Assembly (NCBI GenBank): GCA_017558065.1
Contig: JAFYWK010000024.1
Location: 37,474-101,473 of the forward strand
Reading direction: 5' to 3'
Source of the DNA: Paludibacteraceae bacterium
Lineage (GTDB): Bacteria > Bacteroidota > Bacteroidia > Bacteroidales > Paludibacteraceae
Length of the DNA stretch: 64,000 bases
Both the position numbers and the translations under genes were made by a program. The notes under the pieces are model-generated. The model was not told the origin of the DNA, did no database searches, and saw only the letters and a list, made by a program, of their open reading frames with translations. Position 1 is the first letter of the stretch. Every line of letters begins with the position of its first letter. Positions 33,782 through 41,293 of the stretch are shown here, piece by piece.

Positions 33782-35098
33782 ATGAAAGCAAAATATTTAG
33801 TAATAATTGGCTTGTTGGCTGCTACATTTGCAGCTTGTAGCCGCGATGAGGAAAGTTTGTTTGAGAAGTCTGCTGCTATTCGTGCACAAGAGGCTATCGA
33901 AAATGCCTTCGATGTATTTACTTCTGCAGAGAATGGTTGGGAGATGGCATATTTCCCAAATCTCGAAGCGGATGCTAAGGGCTATAATATGGTCTTGAAG
34001 TTCAACAAGAACGGCAATGTGAGTGTGTCAGCTAAGAATAATTCCACAACTGGTAATAAGATTCAGACTGATACAGCCAGTACATGGGCGGTGAAGAGCG
34101 ACTACGGACCAATCCTCACGTTTGATACCTACAACGATGTGTTCCACGCATTCTCTGACCCTAAAGATAACGGTGCTGGTCTCCTCGGTGACTATGAGTT
34201 CTTGATTCTCAAAGCTACACCAGAATTGGTAATCCTCAAAGGTAAAAAGCATAGTGCATATACTGTTATGCGCCCAATGAAGAATACTGATTTGGCTGCT
34301 TACTTCGCTGCTTGCGAGAAAATGCAAACTGACCTCTTTGGTAATAACAACATCGTAACGCTCACACAAGGTAATGAAAAAATGTACCTCTACAGGGGTG
34401 CAGATGGTCAATTCCAAAGTGCTGCGTATGGTTCTAAACTCGTAGCAGAGGCGGCTACTTACCACCCAGTATGTGCTACCGAAGATGGTATCATCGTTTC
34501 TACTGGCTTTGGTGAGGATGTACATGACCATGTTTTCATATATGATAGCATTAAAGGTGAACTCACAAGCGAGGGCGGTGCAGTGATGAATGCAGGTAAC
34601 TTGAACCTTCTTTACCGTTCTTACTTTACGGACAATGTGAATGGTTGGACAGTTGACCCAACTGCAGTAGATTCTGTAGCATCATTCTTGGAGCAAGTCA
34701 ATACATTGGTTAAAGATACGAAGAAAAATACCAATATTAAGGTGTTGGGCTATGGCTACAAACAATCCTTGAATATGTACGAAGGTGGTCACTTTATCGT
34801 TCTTCAATTTGGTTACAAGAATGGTGGTAAAGGTAAAGAGCAAGTGATTAAACTCATTTGGACAGTGGATATTACGGTTGATGAAAATGGTATTACAGTG
34901 GCGAACCCTACACCATACGATGATAATACCAATCGTTGGATTACCAACCTTCCTGTTGTAACAAATGTGATTGAGGCTCTATTGGGTACTTTCACTGCTA
35001 CACCTGCCGAGGGACATTTGTTCAATGCTGCAAGTGGTATGATTCTTTCTGGAAAAACCAACTTGCCAGTCATGGGATCTTCCAAAGTCTCTATGTAA
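33782..35098 (+). CDS. DUF4302-type lipoprotein
   Basis: 438 aa. Lipoprotein signal with Cys19 (FAACSRDEESLFEKSAAIRA), then ENAFDVFTSAENGWEMAYFP and KGYNMVLKFNKNGNVSVSAKN, the pattern of DUF4302 proteins that I know from SusCD operons alongside the metallohydrolase. The function of the family is unknown; a surface accessory lipoprotein of the uptake system is likely. A 10-bp hairpin follows the gene. Confidence 0.82.
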   Translation: MKAKYLVIIGLLAATFAACSRDEESLFEKSAAIRAQEAIENAFDVFTSAENGWEMAYFPNLEADAKGYNMVLKFNKNGNVSVSAKNNSTTGNKIQTDTASTWAVKSDYGPILTFDTYNDVFHAFSDPKDNGAGLLGDYEFLILKATPELVILKGKKHSAYTVMRPMKNTDLAAYFAACEKMQTDLFGNNNIVTLTQGNEKMYLYRGADGQFQSAAYGSKLVAEAATYHPVCATEDGIIVSTGFGEDVHDHVFIYDSIKGELTSEGGAVMNAGNLNLLYRSYFTDNVNGWTVDPTAVDSVASFLEQVNTLVKDTKKNTNIKVLGYGYKQSLNMYEGGHFIVLQFGYKNGGKGKEQVIKLIWTVDITVDENGITVANPTPYDDNTNRWITNLPVVTNVIEALLGTFTATPAEGHLFNAASGMILSGKTNLPVMGSSKVSM

Positions 35099-35106
35099 TA
35101 CAATAT

Positions 35107-35131
35107 AGTAGGGCAATGCTTTTGCCCTACT
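35107..35131 (+). other. Hairpin between DUF4302 gene and last gene of the operon
   Basis: AGTAGGGCAA pairs with TTGCCCTACT around a 5-nt loop, without a long T-tract. Candidate attenuator or mRNA-stability stem; the next gene has no -7 box of its own that I can find. Confidence 0.6.
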
Positions 35132-35190
35132 TATCAAAATAAAAAATGAGGTAATACTCAATAATGTTTAACAATTAAATTTTTTAAGGT

Positions 35191-36861
35191 ATGAAAAATT
35201 TTACTATTTTTGCTGCGTTGTTAGTAGCTACTATGGCTACTGCGCAAGTTCAATCAGTAATGACTGACGTCAATGTGAAGGACATGCAACTCAAGTCTAT
35301 TGACGTAGAAATGACTATTGATCGTGAGAAGTTCACCGCTGAGACCTATGCAAATCGCTTTGCTAAGAAAGCTAATGCAGCTAATGCAAACTACAATGGT
35401 ATTGACTACTATTCTGTAGATGGTATGATGCACGCTGGTATCACCCTTGCTGGTCAAATGTATGTTCCAATTATTTTGTTGCCTTACCAAGATGTAACTG
35501 TATGGGAGAACCGTGTAATGCCTCTTCCTACTGAGTCATGGAAGATTACTGAGGCTGCTACTACATGGAATGTGGATGGTCAAGTTACCGAGAACAGCCA
35601 AACTTGCGAGGCTATGTATGATCCTCTGCTCTTCTCTGATCTCTACAATCTTCCAGTGACAAATGATCACACTGTTCTTTTGAATGATGCAAGTGTTGAG
35701 ATCAAGGGTTATCAATACGGTTCAAGCGAAGCTAATAAGTTCGTTTGTGCTGCTGCAAGCCCAGGTCTATTTGTTGAGGGTGGCAACATGCCTATGACTC
35801 TTTGCGGTATGTACTGCGATCCTCTCTTGAATGATGGTGATAGCCGTGACTGGTATGTAGTGGGTGCTGGTGCTTATGGTGACTATTCTATCGGTACAGG
35901 TCTTAACATCGAGGGCAAGAGCATGGATACCATTGGTTCTATCGTTCGCAACGTGAGCCCAATGAAGGTGGAGCAAATCGACATTATGGTTTGCGACAAG
36001 ACCAACCAAGGTGGTGCTTACATGTTCCCAGAAGGTGCTTCTGTGAAGGTTGAAATCTTCTCAGTAGATCTTACAAATGATCTCACTGCTGATATGATTA
36101 AAGCATCTGAGCCTCTCTACACTACTACTATGACTATTGAGGATTATACCGAATTCAATGCACAATTGGGTATGATTTCAGCTAAGTTCTATGAGGAGGA
36201 TATCTTCGGTGGTTTGATGCAAGTGCCTGTCCTTCTTGAGGGTGACTTCTATGTACAATTCACCAACTTCAACGAGTCTGGTTGTAAATTCGGTTTCATG
36301 TCTGACTATAGCACACCTGGTGGTACAACCCTCTATACATGGGACGGTGAGTTCACTACTTTGTGGTCTGACGGTGGTGCCAACATGTTGATCAACTACG
36401 ATGCTTACTGGCCAACAATTATGTACGGTGGTGGTTCTGATGTTTTGGTTGCTCCAGTTGAGGGCGGTTATGCTATGGATGTAACTGAGAACGGTGAGTA
36501 TGCTGCAGTTGCTCTTTACTCTACTGTACTTGACTTCGAGAATTGGGGTGAAGTTGAAGCTCCAGAGTGGATTGAGTATCTTCTCGATGAGTCTACTTTG
36601 GCTACCAATGGTTATGTAGTTGCTCAATTTGCAGCTGCTCCACTCCCAGCAGGTGAGACAGGTCGTACAGGTATCGTAACTGTTGACGCTGATGGCTTCA
36701 AATTGGATATCGTTATCAAGCAAGGTGACGGTGGCCCAGCTACTGGCGTTGAGAACGTAGTTGCTCCTATCAGCAACAAGACATTCAACCTCCTCGGTGT
36801 TGAGGTAGATGAGAACTACAAGGGTATCGTTATCAAGAACGGTCAAAAGTTCATCCAATAA
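35191..36861 (+). CDS. Secreted protein with C-terminal sorting-like tail, unknown function
   Basis: 556 aa. Signal peptide MKNFTIFAALLVATMATAQ, a large beta-rich body with no domain I recognise (tandem Asp/Gly-rich strands, few charged helices), and a C-terminal tail VENVVAPISNKTFNLLGVEV then KGIVIKNGQKFIQ. That tail matches the short 'NLLG-V-KGI-I-NGKK' ending of Bacteroidales secreted proteins. Fifth gene of the SusCD operon, so probably a surface binding or degradation partner. A clear terminator follows. Confidence 0.75.
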   Translation: MKNFTIFAALLVATMATAQVQSVMTDVNVKDMQLKSIDVEMTIDREKFTAETYANRFAKKANAANANYNGIDYYSVDGMMHAGITLAGQMYVPIILLPYQDVTVWENRVMPLPTESWKITEAATTWNVDGQVTENSQTCEAMYDPLLFSDLYNLPVTNDHTVLLNDASVEIKGYQYGSSEANKFVCAAASPGLFVEGGNMPMTLCGMYCDPLLNDGDSRDWYVVGAGAYGDYSIGTGLNIEGKSMDTIGSIVRNVSPMKVEQIDIMVCDKTNQGGAYMFPEGASVKVEIFSVDLTNDLTADMIKASEPLYTTTMTIEDYTEFNAQLGMISAKFYEEDIFGGLMQVPVLLEGDFYVQFTNFNESGCKFGFMSDYSTPGGTTLYTWDGEFTTLWSDGGANMLINYDAYWPTIMYGGGSDVLVAPVEGGYAMDVTENGEYAAVALYSTVLDFENWGEVEAPEWIEYLLDESTLATNGYVVAQFAAAPLPAGETGRTGIVTVDADGFKLDIVIKQGDGGPATGVENVVAPISNKTFNLLGVEVDENYKGIVIKNGQKFIQ

Positions 36862-36910
36862 TCTCCTACTGAGAATAATCCAAAATCGTAAGATAAAAGG
36901 ATAAAACAAT

Positions 36911-36940
36911 AAAACGCGATCCAATTGGGTCGCGTTTTTT
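36911..36940 (+). terminator. Terminator of the SusCD operon
   Basis: AACGCGATCC pairs with GGGTCGCGTT (one G-T) around AATT, followed by a T run. Confidence 0.9.
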
Positions 36941-36984
36941 ATTGGAATTTATATACCTGCTGACACTTTATGTTTTTTTCTTGA

Positions 36985-37018
36985 GCGCCCCAGAGAGTTG
37001 ATTGGGGCGCAAGTTGTT
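36985..37018 (+). repeat. Covarying hairpin element, copy 1
   Basis: GCGCCCCA, loop GAGAGTTGAT, TGGGGCGC, then AAGTTGTT; CTTGA precedes. It shares loop and flanks with the copy at 40000, but the stem differs by two compensated pairs. It lies in the 321-nt gap 36862-37182, which otherwise holds two hairpins and AAGTTGTT repeats. Confidence 0.75.
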
Positions 37019-37130
37019 GGATTAAGTTGTTTAAGTTGTTGATTCAAATAATTCTTGTTGTTTTTAGTTGTAGTGTCTACTCGTATATAGTTCTCTATTT
37101 TTGACCTCCAATTTATTTCCACACAACGAG

Positions 37131-37175
37131 AAACTCCGCGGAAGGTGCCAAAAAAAACGCATTTCCGCGGAGTTT
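37131..37175 (-). terminator. Long-stem hairpin after the M16 gene
   Basis: AAACTCCGCGGAA pairs with TTCCGCGGAGTTT (13 bp) across a 19-nt A-rich loop, 8 nt beyond the M16 stop. T-tracts are short, so it is a terminator or 3'-end stabiliser. Confidence 0.55.
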
Positions 37176-37182
37176 TATGTGT

Positions 37183-38424
37183 TTAGTCATACAACAACGT
37201 GTAGATCTTTTCGGGGGCGAAGACTTCATTGGCGACCTCTTGCAGTTGGGTGGGGGTAATCTCTTTCACCTTAGCAAAAGTATCACGCCAAGCGGGAGCA
37301 TGGTGGTGATAGAGCATCTGCTTGGCCATCGCCAGCGCATTATTCTCTTGATTCTCTGCAGAAATAGCCATCTGTCCCTCCAACTGGCACAGCGCGCGTT
37401 GCAGCTGGGCGCTAGTCAATGTTGTTTCGCGTAAGTTACGTAGCTCCTTGTGGCAGAGTTCCAGGCATTGCTCCTTGTGCTGTGGCTCGCATGCCAGGTA
37501 GATATTCCAATAGCCCGTATCGCTCAGAGGCACTGCCTGTGAGTCGATATTATACACCAATCCATGTTTCTCGCGCAGACTCAGATACAGTCGGCTGGAC
37601 ATACTGCCGCCGCCCAAGATGTTGTTCAAGAGGTACATGGTCAGTTGCTTGGGGTGCCCGATAGGGTAGGCATGCGACCCCAGCATAATGTGCGTCTGGT
37701 GGGTATGGCGTTTGTATGTTCGAGAAAAGGAGCTTGGAGAACTAATCAGACTAGTACTACTAGTGCGGCTAGTGCTACTAGCACTGCTATAGAGTTCTCC
37801 TAACTCTCTCTCCGCGCTGGCGATAACCTGCTTGGTACTGACATTTCCCAGCACGAAGAGCACCATACGCCCTGGTCTATAGTGCTGCTGCATCCACCCC
37901 AGGGCAATATCGGGCGACTTAGATATACGGCGGAGGGTCTTCTTGGTTCCTAAAATAGGCATTGCCAACGAACTGCCCTCAAAAATCATATTCTCAAAGT
38001 CATCATAGATGAGTTCGCTGGGCGAATCGTTGTAACTCTCAATCTCGTCCAGAATGACAGTCACCTCCTTCTCGGTCTCCTTCTTGCTGAAAGTGGGGCG
38101 CAACACCATTTCTGCGAGCAGATGAAGCGTGGTGCGGAAATGATTACTCAGAGTAGCCGCATAGAATGTGGTCTCCTCTTTGGTGGTATAGGCATTAATC
38201 TCACCACCGATGCCCTCAATGTGATTGATGATTTGGCGGGCGGTATAATGCTCAGTCCCCTTGAAGACGCAATGCTCGATGTAGTGCGCCATGCCGTTCT
38301 CATTGGGCAGTTCATGGCGCGTGCCTGCGCCGACCATGATACCCACATATACGACTGGCGAAGTGGTCTTGCGGTGTACAATCTGCACCCCGTTGGGTAA
38401 ATTATGATAAAAAGTATCGCTCAT
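37183..38424 (-). CDS. M16-family zinc metalloprotease
   Basis: 413 aa. Inverse zinc motif HYIEH (HxxEH, residues 47-51) in GMAHYIEHCVFKGTEH, followed by NAYTTKEETTFYAATL; the C-terminal half has HIMLGSHAYP and LSLREKHGLVYNI, as in processing-peptidase-like proteins. No signal peptide. Degrades peptides, probably as a dimer. Residues about 210-227 form a Ser/Thr run (SSASSTSRTSSTSLIS) encoded by a 9-nt tandem repeat, inserted at the domain surface between ERELGELY and FSRTYKRHTHQ. Confidence 0.92.
   Translation of the reverse strand: MSDTFYHNLPNGVQIVHRKTTSPVVYVGIMVGAGTRHELPNENGMAHYIEHCVFKGTEHYTARQIINHIEGIGGEINAYTTKEETTFYAATLSNHFRTTLHLLAEMVLRPTFSKKETEKEVTVILDEIESYNDSPSELIYDDFENMIFEGSSLAMPILGTKKTLRRISKSPDIALGWMQQHYRPGRMVLFVLGNVSTKQVIASAERELGELYSSASSTSRTSSTSLISSPSSFSRTYKRHTHQTHIMLGSHAYPIGHPKQLTMYLLNNILGGGSMSSRLYLSLREKHGLVYNIDSQAVPLSDTGYWNIYLACEPQHKEQCLELCHKELRNLRETTLTSAQLQRALCQLEGQMAISAENQENNALAMAKQMLYHHHAPAWRDTFAKVKEITPTQLQEVANEVFAPEKIYTLLYD
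37742..37795 (-). repeat. Six 9-nt units, in frame in the M16 gene
   Basis: CTAATCAGA, CTAGTACTA, CTAGTGCGG, CTAGTGCTA, CTAGCACTG, CTATAGAGT. Encodes a period-3 Ser/Thr-rich peptide. Confidence 0.88.
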
Positions 38425-38456
38425 TAGTTAATAAAAGCAAAGTTTTTGCTATTTTT

Positions 38457-38488
38457 CTTGCGTATGTGTAATATTTTTACTAATTTTG
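38457..38488 (+). promoter_or_regulatory. tRNA-Leu promoter
   Basis: -33 CTTG at 38457-38460, 20-nt spacer, -7 TAATTTTG at 38481-38488. Confidence 0.8.
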
Positions 38489-38501
38489 CACCCGATTTCA
38501 C

Positions 38502-38583
38502 GCGGCATTGGCGGAATTGGTAGACGCGCTAGACTTAGGATCTAGTTTCGAGAGGAGTGAAGGTTCGAGTCCTTTATGCCGCA
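38502..38583 (+). tRNA. tRNA-Leu (anticodon UAG)
   Basis: Acceptor GCGGCAT pairs with ATGCCGC, discriminator A; CCA is not encoded. Anticodon stem CTAGA/TCTAG with loop CTTAGGA gives UAG. A long variable arm marks it as class II. GGTTCGAGTCC forms the T arm. Confidence 0.95.
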
Positions 38584-38584
38584 C

Positions 38585-38609
38585 ATCGGGTCAAAATGAC
38601 CCGATTTTT
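38585..38609 (+). terminator. Terminator after tRNA-Leu
   Basis: ATCGGGTCA pairs with TGACCCGAT around AAA, followed by TTTT. Confidence 0.85.
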
Positions 38610-38655
38610 GTATCAATTGATGAATAAGGTATTTATCTATTAAGTATTTACAATT

Positions 38656-39192
38656 ATGTATAAAAACATTCCATCTTTTCTTCTATTAGCTCTCGTGGCG
38701 CTGTTGATGAATAGCTGCTGGGGTAAAACGGGTACACATGTCACACCTCAAATGGACTTTAGTGCTATGTTTGTCAACCCACAAATCAAGAATGACTCAT
38801 TGATTGGCGCGAAAGATACCCTGTTCGCTACATACAAGGAAGAGTCTGAGTATCCATATCTTGACACGATGCAGTTTGGAGATACGGTGATGTTCATCGG
38901 GCGATTTGTATCCTATCCCAATCATCTGGTCAGTGTCAAAGCTGCCTACGATAGTACGCGTGTGCACACTTGGTTTAATGTGGATATCCATGATGAGAAA
39001 CAGAAGAAGTATTTTGCCGCGGATTCTCAACCCGAAAAAGGCTTCTTGCACTTCAATCCAATCATCGATTTTGTGATGTTCTCCACCTTTATCGTTCCTC
39101 AAGAAGCAGGTTCACACACTATCAAGATGACAGTGATGAGCGATTCCGAGTTCTCCACGAACTCCTTCACGTTCGTTCTGCCAGTCAAATAA
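38656..39192 (+). CDS. Lipoprotein of unknown function
   Basis: 178 aa. Lipoprotein signal with Cys21 (MNSCWGKTG). The mature part is beta-rich (FGDTVMFIGRFVSYPNHLVSV, HTIKMTVMSDSEF), consistent with a single Ig-like or beta-sandwich domain. Size and position recall small Bacteroidales lipoproteins such as GldH, but I see no motif that supports GldH. It lies between tRNA-Leu and convergent mazG, with no promoter box that I can recognise. Confidence 0.7.
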   Translation: MYKNIPSFLLLALVALLMNSCWGKTGTHVTPQMDFSAMFVNPQIKNDSLIGAKDTLFATYKEESEYPYLDTMQFGDTVMFIGRFVSYPNHLVSVKAAYDSTRVHTWFNVDIHDEKQKKYFAADSQPEKGFLHFNPIIDFVMFSTFIVPQEAGSHTIKMTVMSDSEFSTNSFTFVLPVK

Positions 39193-39198
39193 TCCTGT

Positions 39199-39984
39199 CT
39201 AATCTTGTTTTTTGGCTTCTTGCCATAGAGCTTCCATCTCACTAAGGGTCATGTCTTTCAGGGACAGGCCCTTTTCTTTTGCCTGTTGCTCAATGTGGTT
39301 GAATCGCTTGATGAACTTGGCATTAGTTTTCTCCAGGGCGTTATCAGGGCGAATCTTGTACAATCGTGCCGCATTCACCATGGCAAAGAGCAAATCGCCA
39401 AACTCCTCAGTGGCTTTCTCATCATCCATGTTCTCCACTTCTGCCTCGAACTCTTCAATCTCCTCTTTCACTTTCGCCCAAACATCTTCGCGCTTCTCCC
39501 AGTCAAAGCCCACATTAGCCACTTTATCCTGAATACGATATGCTTTGACCAATGCTGGTAATGCTTCTGGAATACCTGCCAATACAGTTTTGTTGCCACC
39601 TTTCTCTTTGAGTTTTACTTGCTCCCACATCTCGCAAACCTCTTTGGCGTTGTTCGCAGCATATTCACCATATACATGTGGATGACGGAAAATGAGCTTG
39701 TCGCAGATCTTGTTGCATACATCTGCCATATCAAAGGCACCCAGCTCGCTGCCTATCTTAGCATAGAAAACCACGTGCAGCAGCACATCGCCCAGCTCCT
39801 TGCTGATCTCGTTCATATCATTTTGCAGCAGAGCCGTTGCCAATTCGTAGGTCTCTTCGATGGTGTTTTGACGCAGACTCTCAAAAGTCTGTTTTCTGTC
39901 CCAAGGACATTTCTCACGCAGCTCGTCCATCACCGTCAAGAGACGGTCAAAAGCTTTTAATTGTTCTTCTCTTGTATGTGCCAT
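39199..39984 (-). CDS. mazG: Nucleoside triphosphate pyrophosphohydrolase MazG
   Basis: House-cleaning hydrolase of (d)NTPs. 261 aa, two MazG domains. KCPWDRKQTFESLRQNTIEE and ELGDVLLHVVFYAKIG carry the EExxE and ExxD metal ligands; the second domain has EEIEEFEAE and TEEFGDLLFAMVNAARL. Preceded by lpxH on the same strand, with a covarying hairpin in the spacer. Confidence 0.95.
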   Translation of the reverse strand: MAHTREEQLKAFDRLLTVMDELREKCPWDRKQTFESLRQNTIEETYELATALLQNDMNEISKELGDVLLHVVFYAKIGSELGAFDMADVCNKICDKLIFRHPHVYGEYAANNAKEVCEMWEQVKLKEKGGNKTVLAGIPEALPALVKAYRIQDKVANVGFDWEKREDVWAKVKEEIEEFEAEVENMDDEKATEEFGDLLFAMVNAARLYKIRPDNALEKTNAKFIKRFNHIEQQAKEKGLSLKDMTLSEMEALWQEAKKQD

Positions 39985-39999
39985 AATATTATCCTTGAA

Positions 40000-40033
40000 G
40001 CGCGGCAGGGAGTTGATTGCCGCGCAAGTTGTT
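40000..40033 (+). repeat. Covarying hairpin element, copy 2
   Basis: GCGCGGCA, loop GGGAGTTGAT, TGCCGCGC, then AAGTTGTT; CTTGAA precedes. Differs from copy 1 by compensatory changes CC/GG to GG/CC in the stem. It lies between lpxH and mazG, on the antisense strand of both. Confidence 0.75.
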
Positions 40034-40045
40034 TATGTTGTCTTC

Positions 40046-40843
40046 TTAAAAAAGATTTTCGTTGTCTTTTATCTCCATCGTCATTGTTGTCCCATCCAGT
40101 TTGGCGTAGGTGAATTGTTGCCAGCAGTCGCCGAGGATTATGATTCGGCTATCGCGGCTGAGCATCAGGTCTAGTTCGATATGGCGATGACCGAAGATGT
40201 AATAATCGTGGTGATTGCCCTTTTGCTCTTGCTCTTTGGCAAAGAGTACCAGTTCCTCTTTGTCCTCGCCCTTGTAGGGACATGGGCGAGCTAACTCTTT
40301 CAGACGGCTGTTTTTTGCCCACTCATAGCCAAACTCATTGGCCCATGCGGGCGGCAGTAACCGAAAGAGGAATTGCAGTACGGGGTTGTGAAACACTCGG
40401 CGCAGGAAAATGAATTGCTTGATTTTCTTCTGAATGGCTTTGGGTAGTTGTTGCAGGTAGTTGCTTGGCACCAGTCCGTCGCCATGAGCGAGGTAGAGGC
40501 GTTTGCCGTTGATAGTGATTGATTCGGGGTGGCGGTGCACCGTAATGCCCGTCTCTTTGGCGAGCCAACCGAATGTCCAGATGTCGTGATTGCCGATGAA
40601 GAAATGTATGTCAATGCCCTTGTCTGTGAGCGCTTTGAGTGTTTGCAAGAAAGGACGGTATTGCTCTTTGCTCTTATCACACCAGAAATACTCGCACCAG
40701 AAATCAAACATATCCCCCAGCAAGTAGATGGCAGTGGCATCCTTAGCCATGCTATTGAGCATGTCAATCAAGGTCTGCTGATGGGCTTCGGGATGCTCAA
40801 TCGCCCTCGAACCCAGATGTGCGTCACTCAGAAAATATATCAT
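40046..40843 (-). CDS. lpxH: UDP-2,3-diacylglucosamine diphosphatase (LpxH-like)
   Basis: Metallophosphoesterase of lipid A synthesis that makes lipid X. 265 aa from ATG 40843, chosen because MIYFLSDAHLGS is the normal beginning; an in-frame ATG at 40867 would add eight residues. YLLGDMFDFW, IGNHDIW, LAHGDGLV and FGHRHIEL are the metal-binding blocks. It probably shares a transcript with the SufT-like gene upstream and mazG downstream. Confidence 0.9.
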   Translation of the reverse strand: MIYFLSDAHLGSRAIEHPEAHQQTLIDMLNSMAKDATAIYLLGDMFDFWCEYFWCDKSKEQYRPFLQTLKALTDKGIDIHFFIGNHDIWTFGWLAKETGITVHRHPESITINGKRLYLAHGDGLVPSNYLQQLPKAIQKKIKQFIFLRRVFHNPVLQFLFRLLPPAWANEFGYEWAKNSRLKELARPCPYKGEDKEELVLFAKEQEQKGNHHDYYIFGHRHIELDLMLSRDSRIIILGDCWQQFTYAKLDGTTMTMEIKDNENLF

Positions 40844-40875
40844 ATCATTCGTATGGTACCTATGCAAAAATAAAG

Positions 40876-40906
40876 CCCTTCCCTTTAGGGAGGGGTTGGG
40901 GTAGGC
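40876..40906 (+). repeat. Dispersed G-rich element, copy 3
   Basis: CCCTTCCCTTTAGGGAGGGG then TTGGGGTAGGC. It fills the spacer between the SufT-like gene and lpxH, and its edge forms the stop codon TAG of the SufT-like gene. Confidence 0.88.
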
Positions 40907-41221
40907 CTACAAAAATCCTAATTCCAGTTTGGCTTCTTCGGACATCATGTCTTTGTTCCATTCGGGGTCAAAGACGATATTCACATTCACCGTTTCGATG
41001 CCGTCCACCGAACCTACCTTCTGCTTCACGTCCTCTACCAGAAAGTCAGCCGCAGGGCAATTAGGCGCAGTGAGCGTCATGTCAATATTGCATACCCCAT
41101 CACCGGGTAGGTCGATGCGGTAGATAAGTCCTAATTCGTATATATTGACAGGTATTTCGGGGTCATAGACCGTCTTTATCATACGAAGTACCTGTTCTTC
41201 TAATTCTAAAAATTCGTTCAT
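40907..41221 (-). CDS. sufT: SufT/MIP18-family iron-sulfur assembly protein
   Basis: 104 aa from ATG 41221, downstream of a good promoter; an upstream in-frame ATG lies before the transcription start. VYDPEIPVNIYELGLIYRI and LTAPNCPAADFLVEDVKQKV are the DUF59 core with its conserved Cys. Helps iron-sulfur cluster maturation. The stop codon belongs to the G-rich element. Confidence 0.9.
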   Translation of the reverse strand: MNEFLELEEQVLRMIKTVYDPEIPVNIYELGLIYRIDLPGDGVCNIDMTLTAPNCPAADFLVEDVKQKVGSVDGIETVNVNIVFDPEWNKDMMSEEAKLELGFL

Positions 41222-41244
41222 ATGTCTTGAGTCAAAATAACGTG

Positions 41245-41276
41245 CAAAGATACTGCTTTTTGTGGATATACGCAAG
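41245..41276 (-). promoter_or_regulatory. Promoter of the SufT-like gene
   Basis: -33 CTTG at 41276-41273, 20-nt spacer, -7 TATCTTTG at 41252-41245. Confidence 0.78.
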
Positions 41277-41293
41277 AGAAAGCGCAATTTTCT

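Noticed and set aside
36862-37182. Insertion-sequence remnant in the gap with several inverted repeats
   Set aside because: No transposase fragment or target duplication; the hairpins are separate and explained as terminator, dispersed hairpin and 3'-end stem.
38656-39192. GldH gliding lipoprotein
   Set aside because: Size and anchor fit, but I could not find supporting motifs or neighbouring gld genes.
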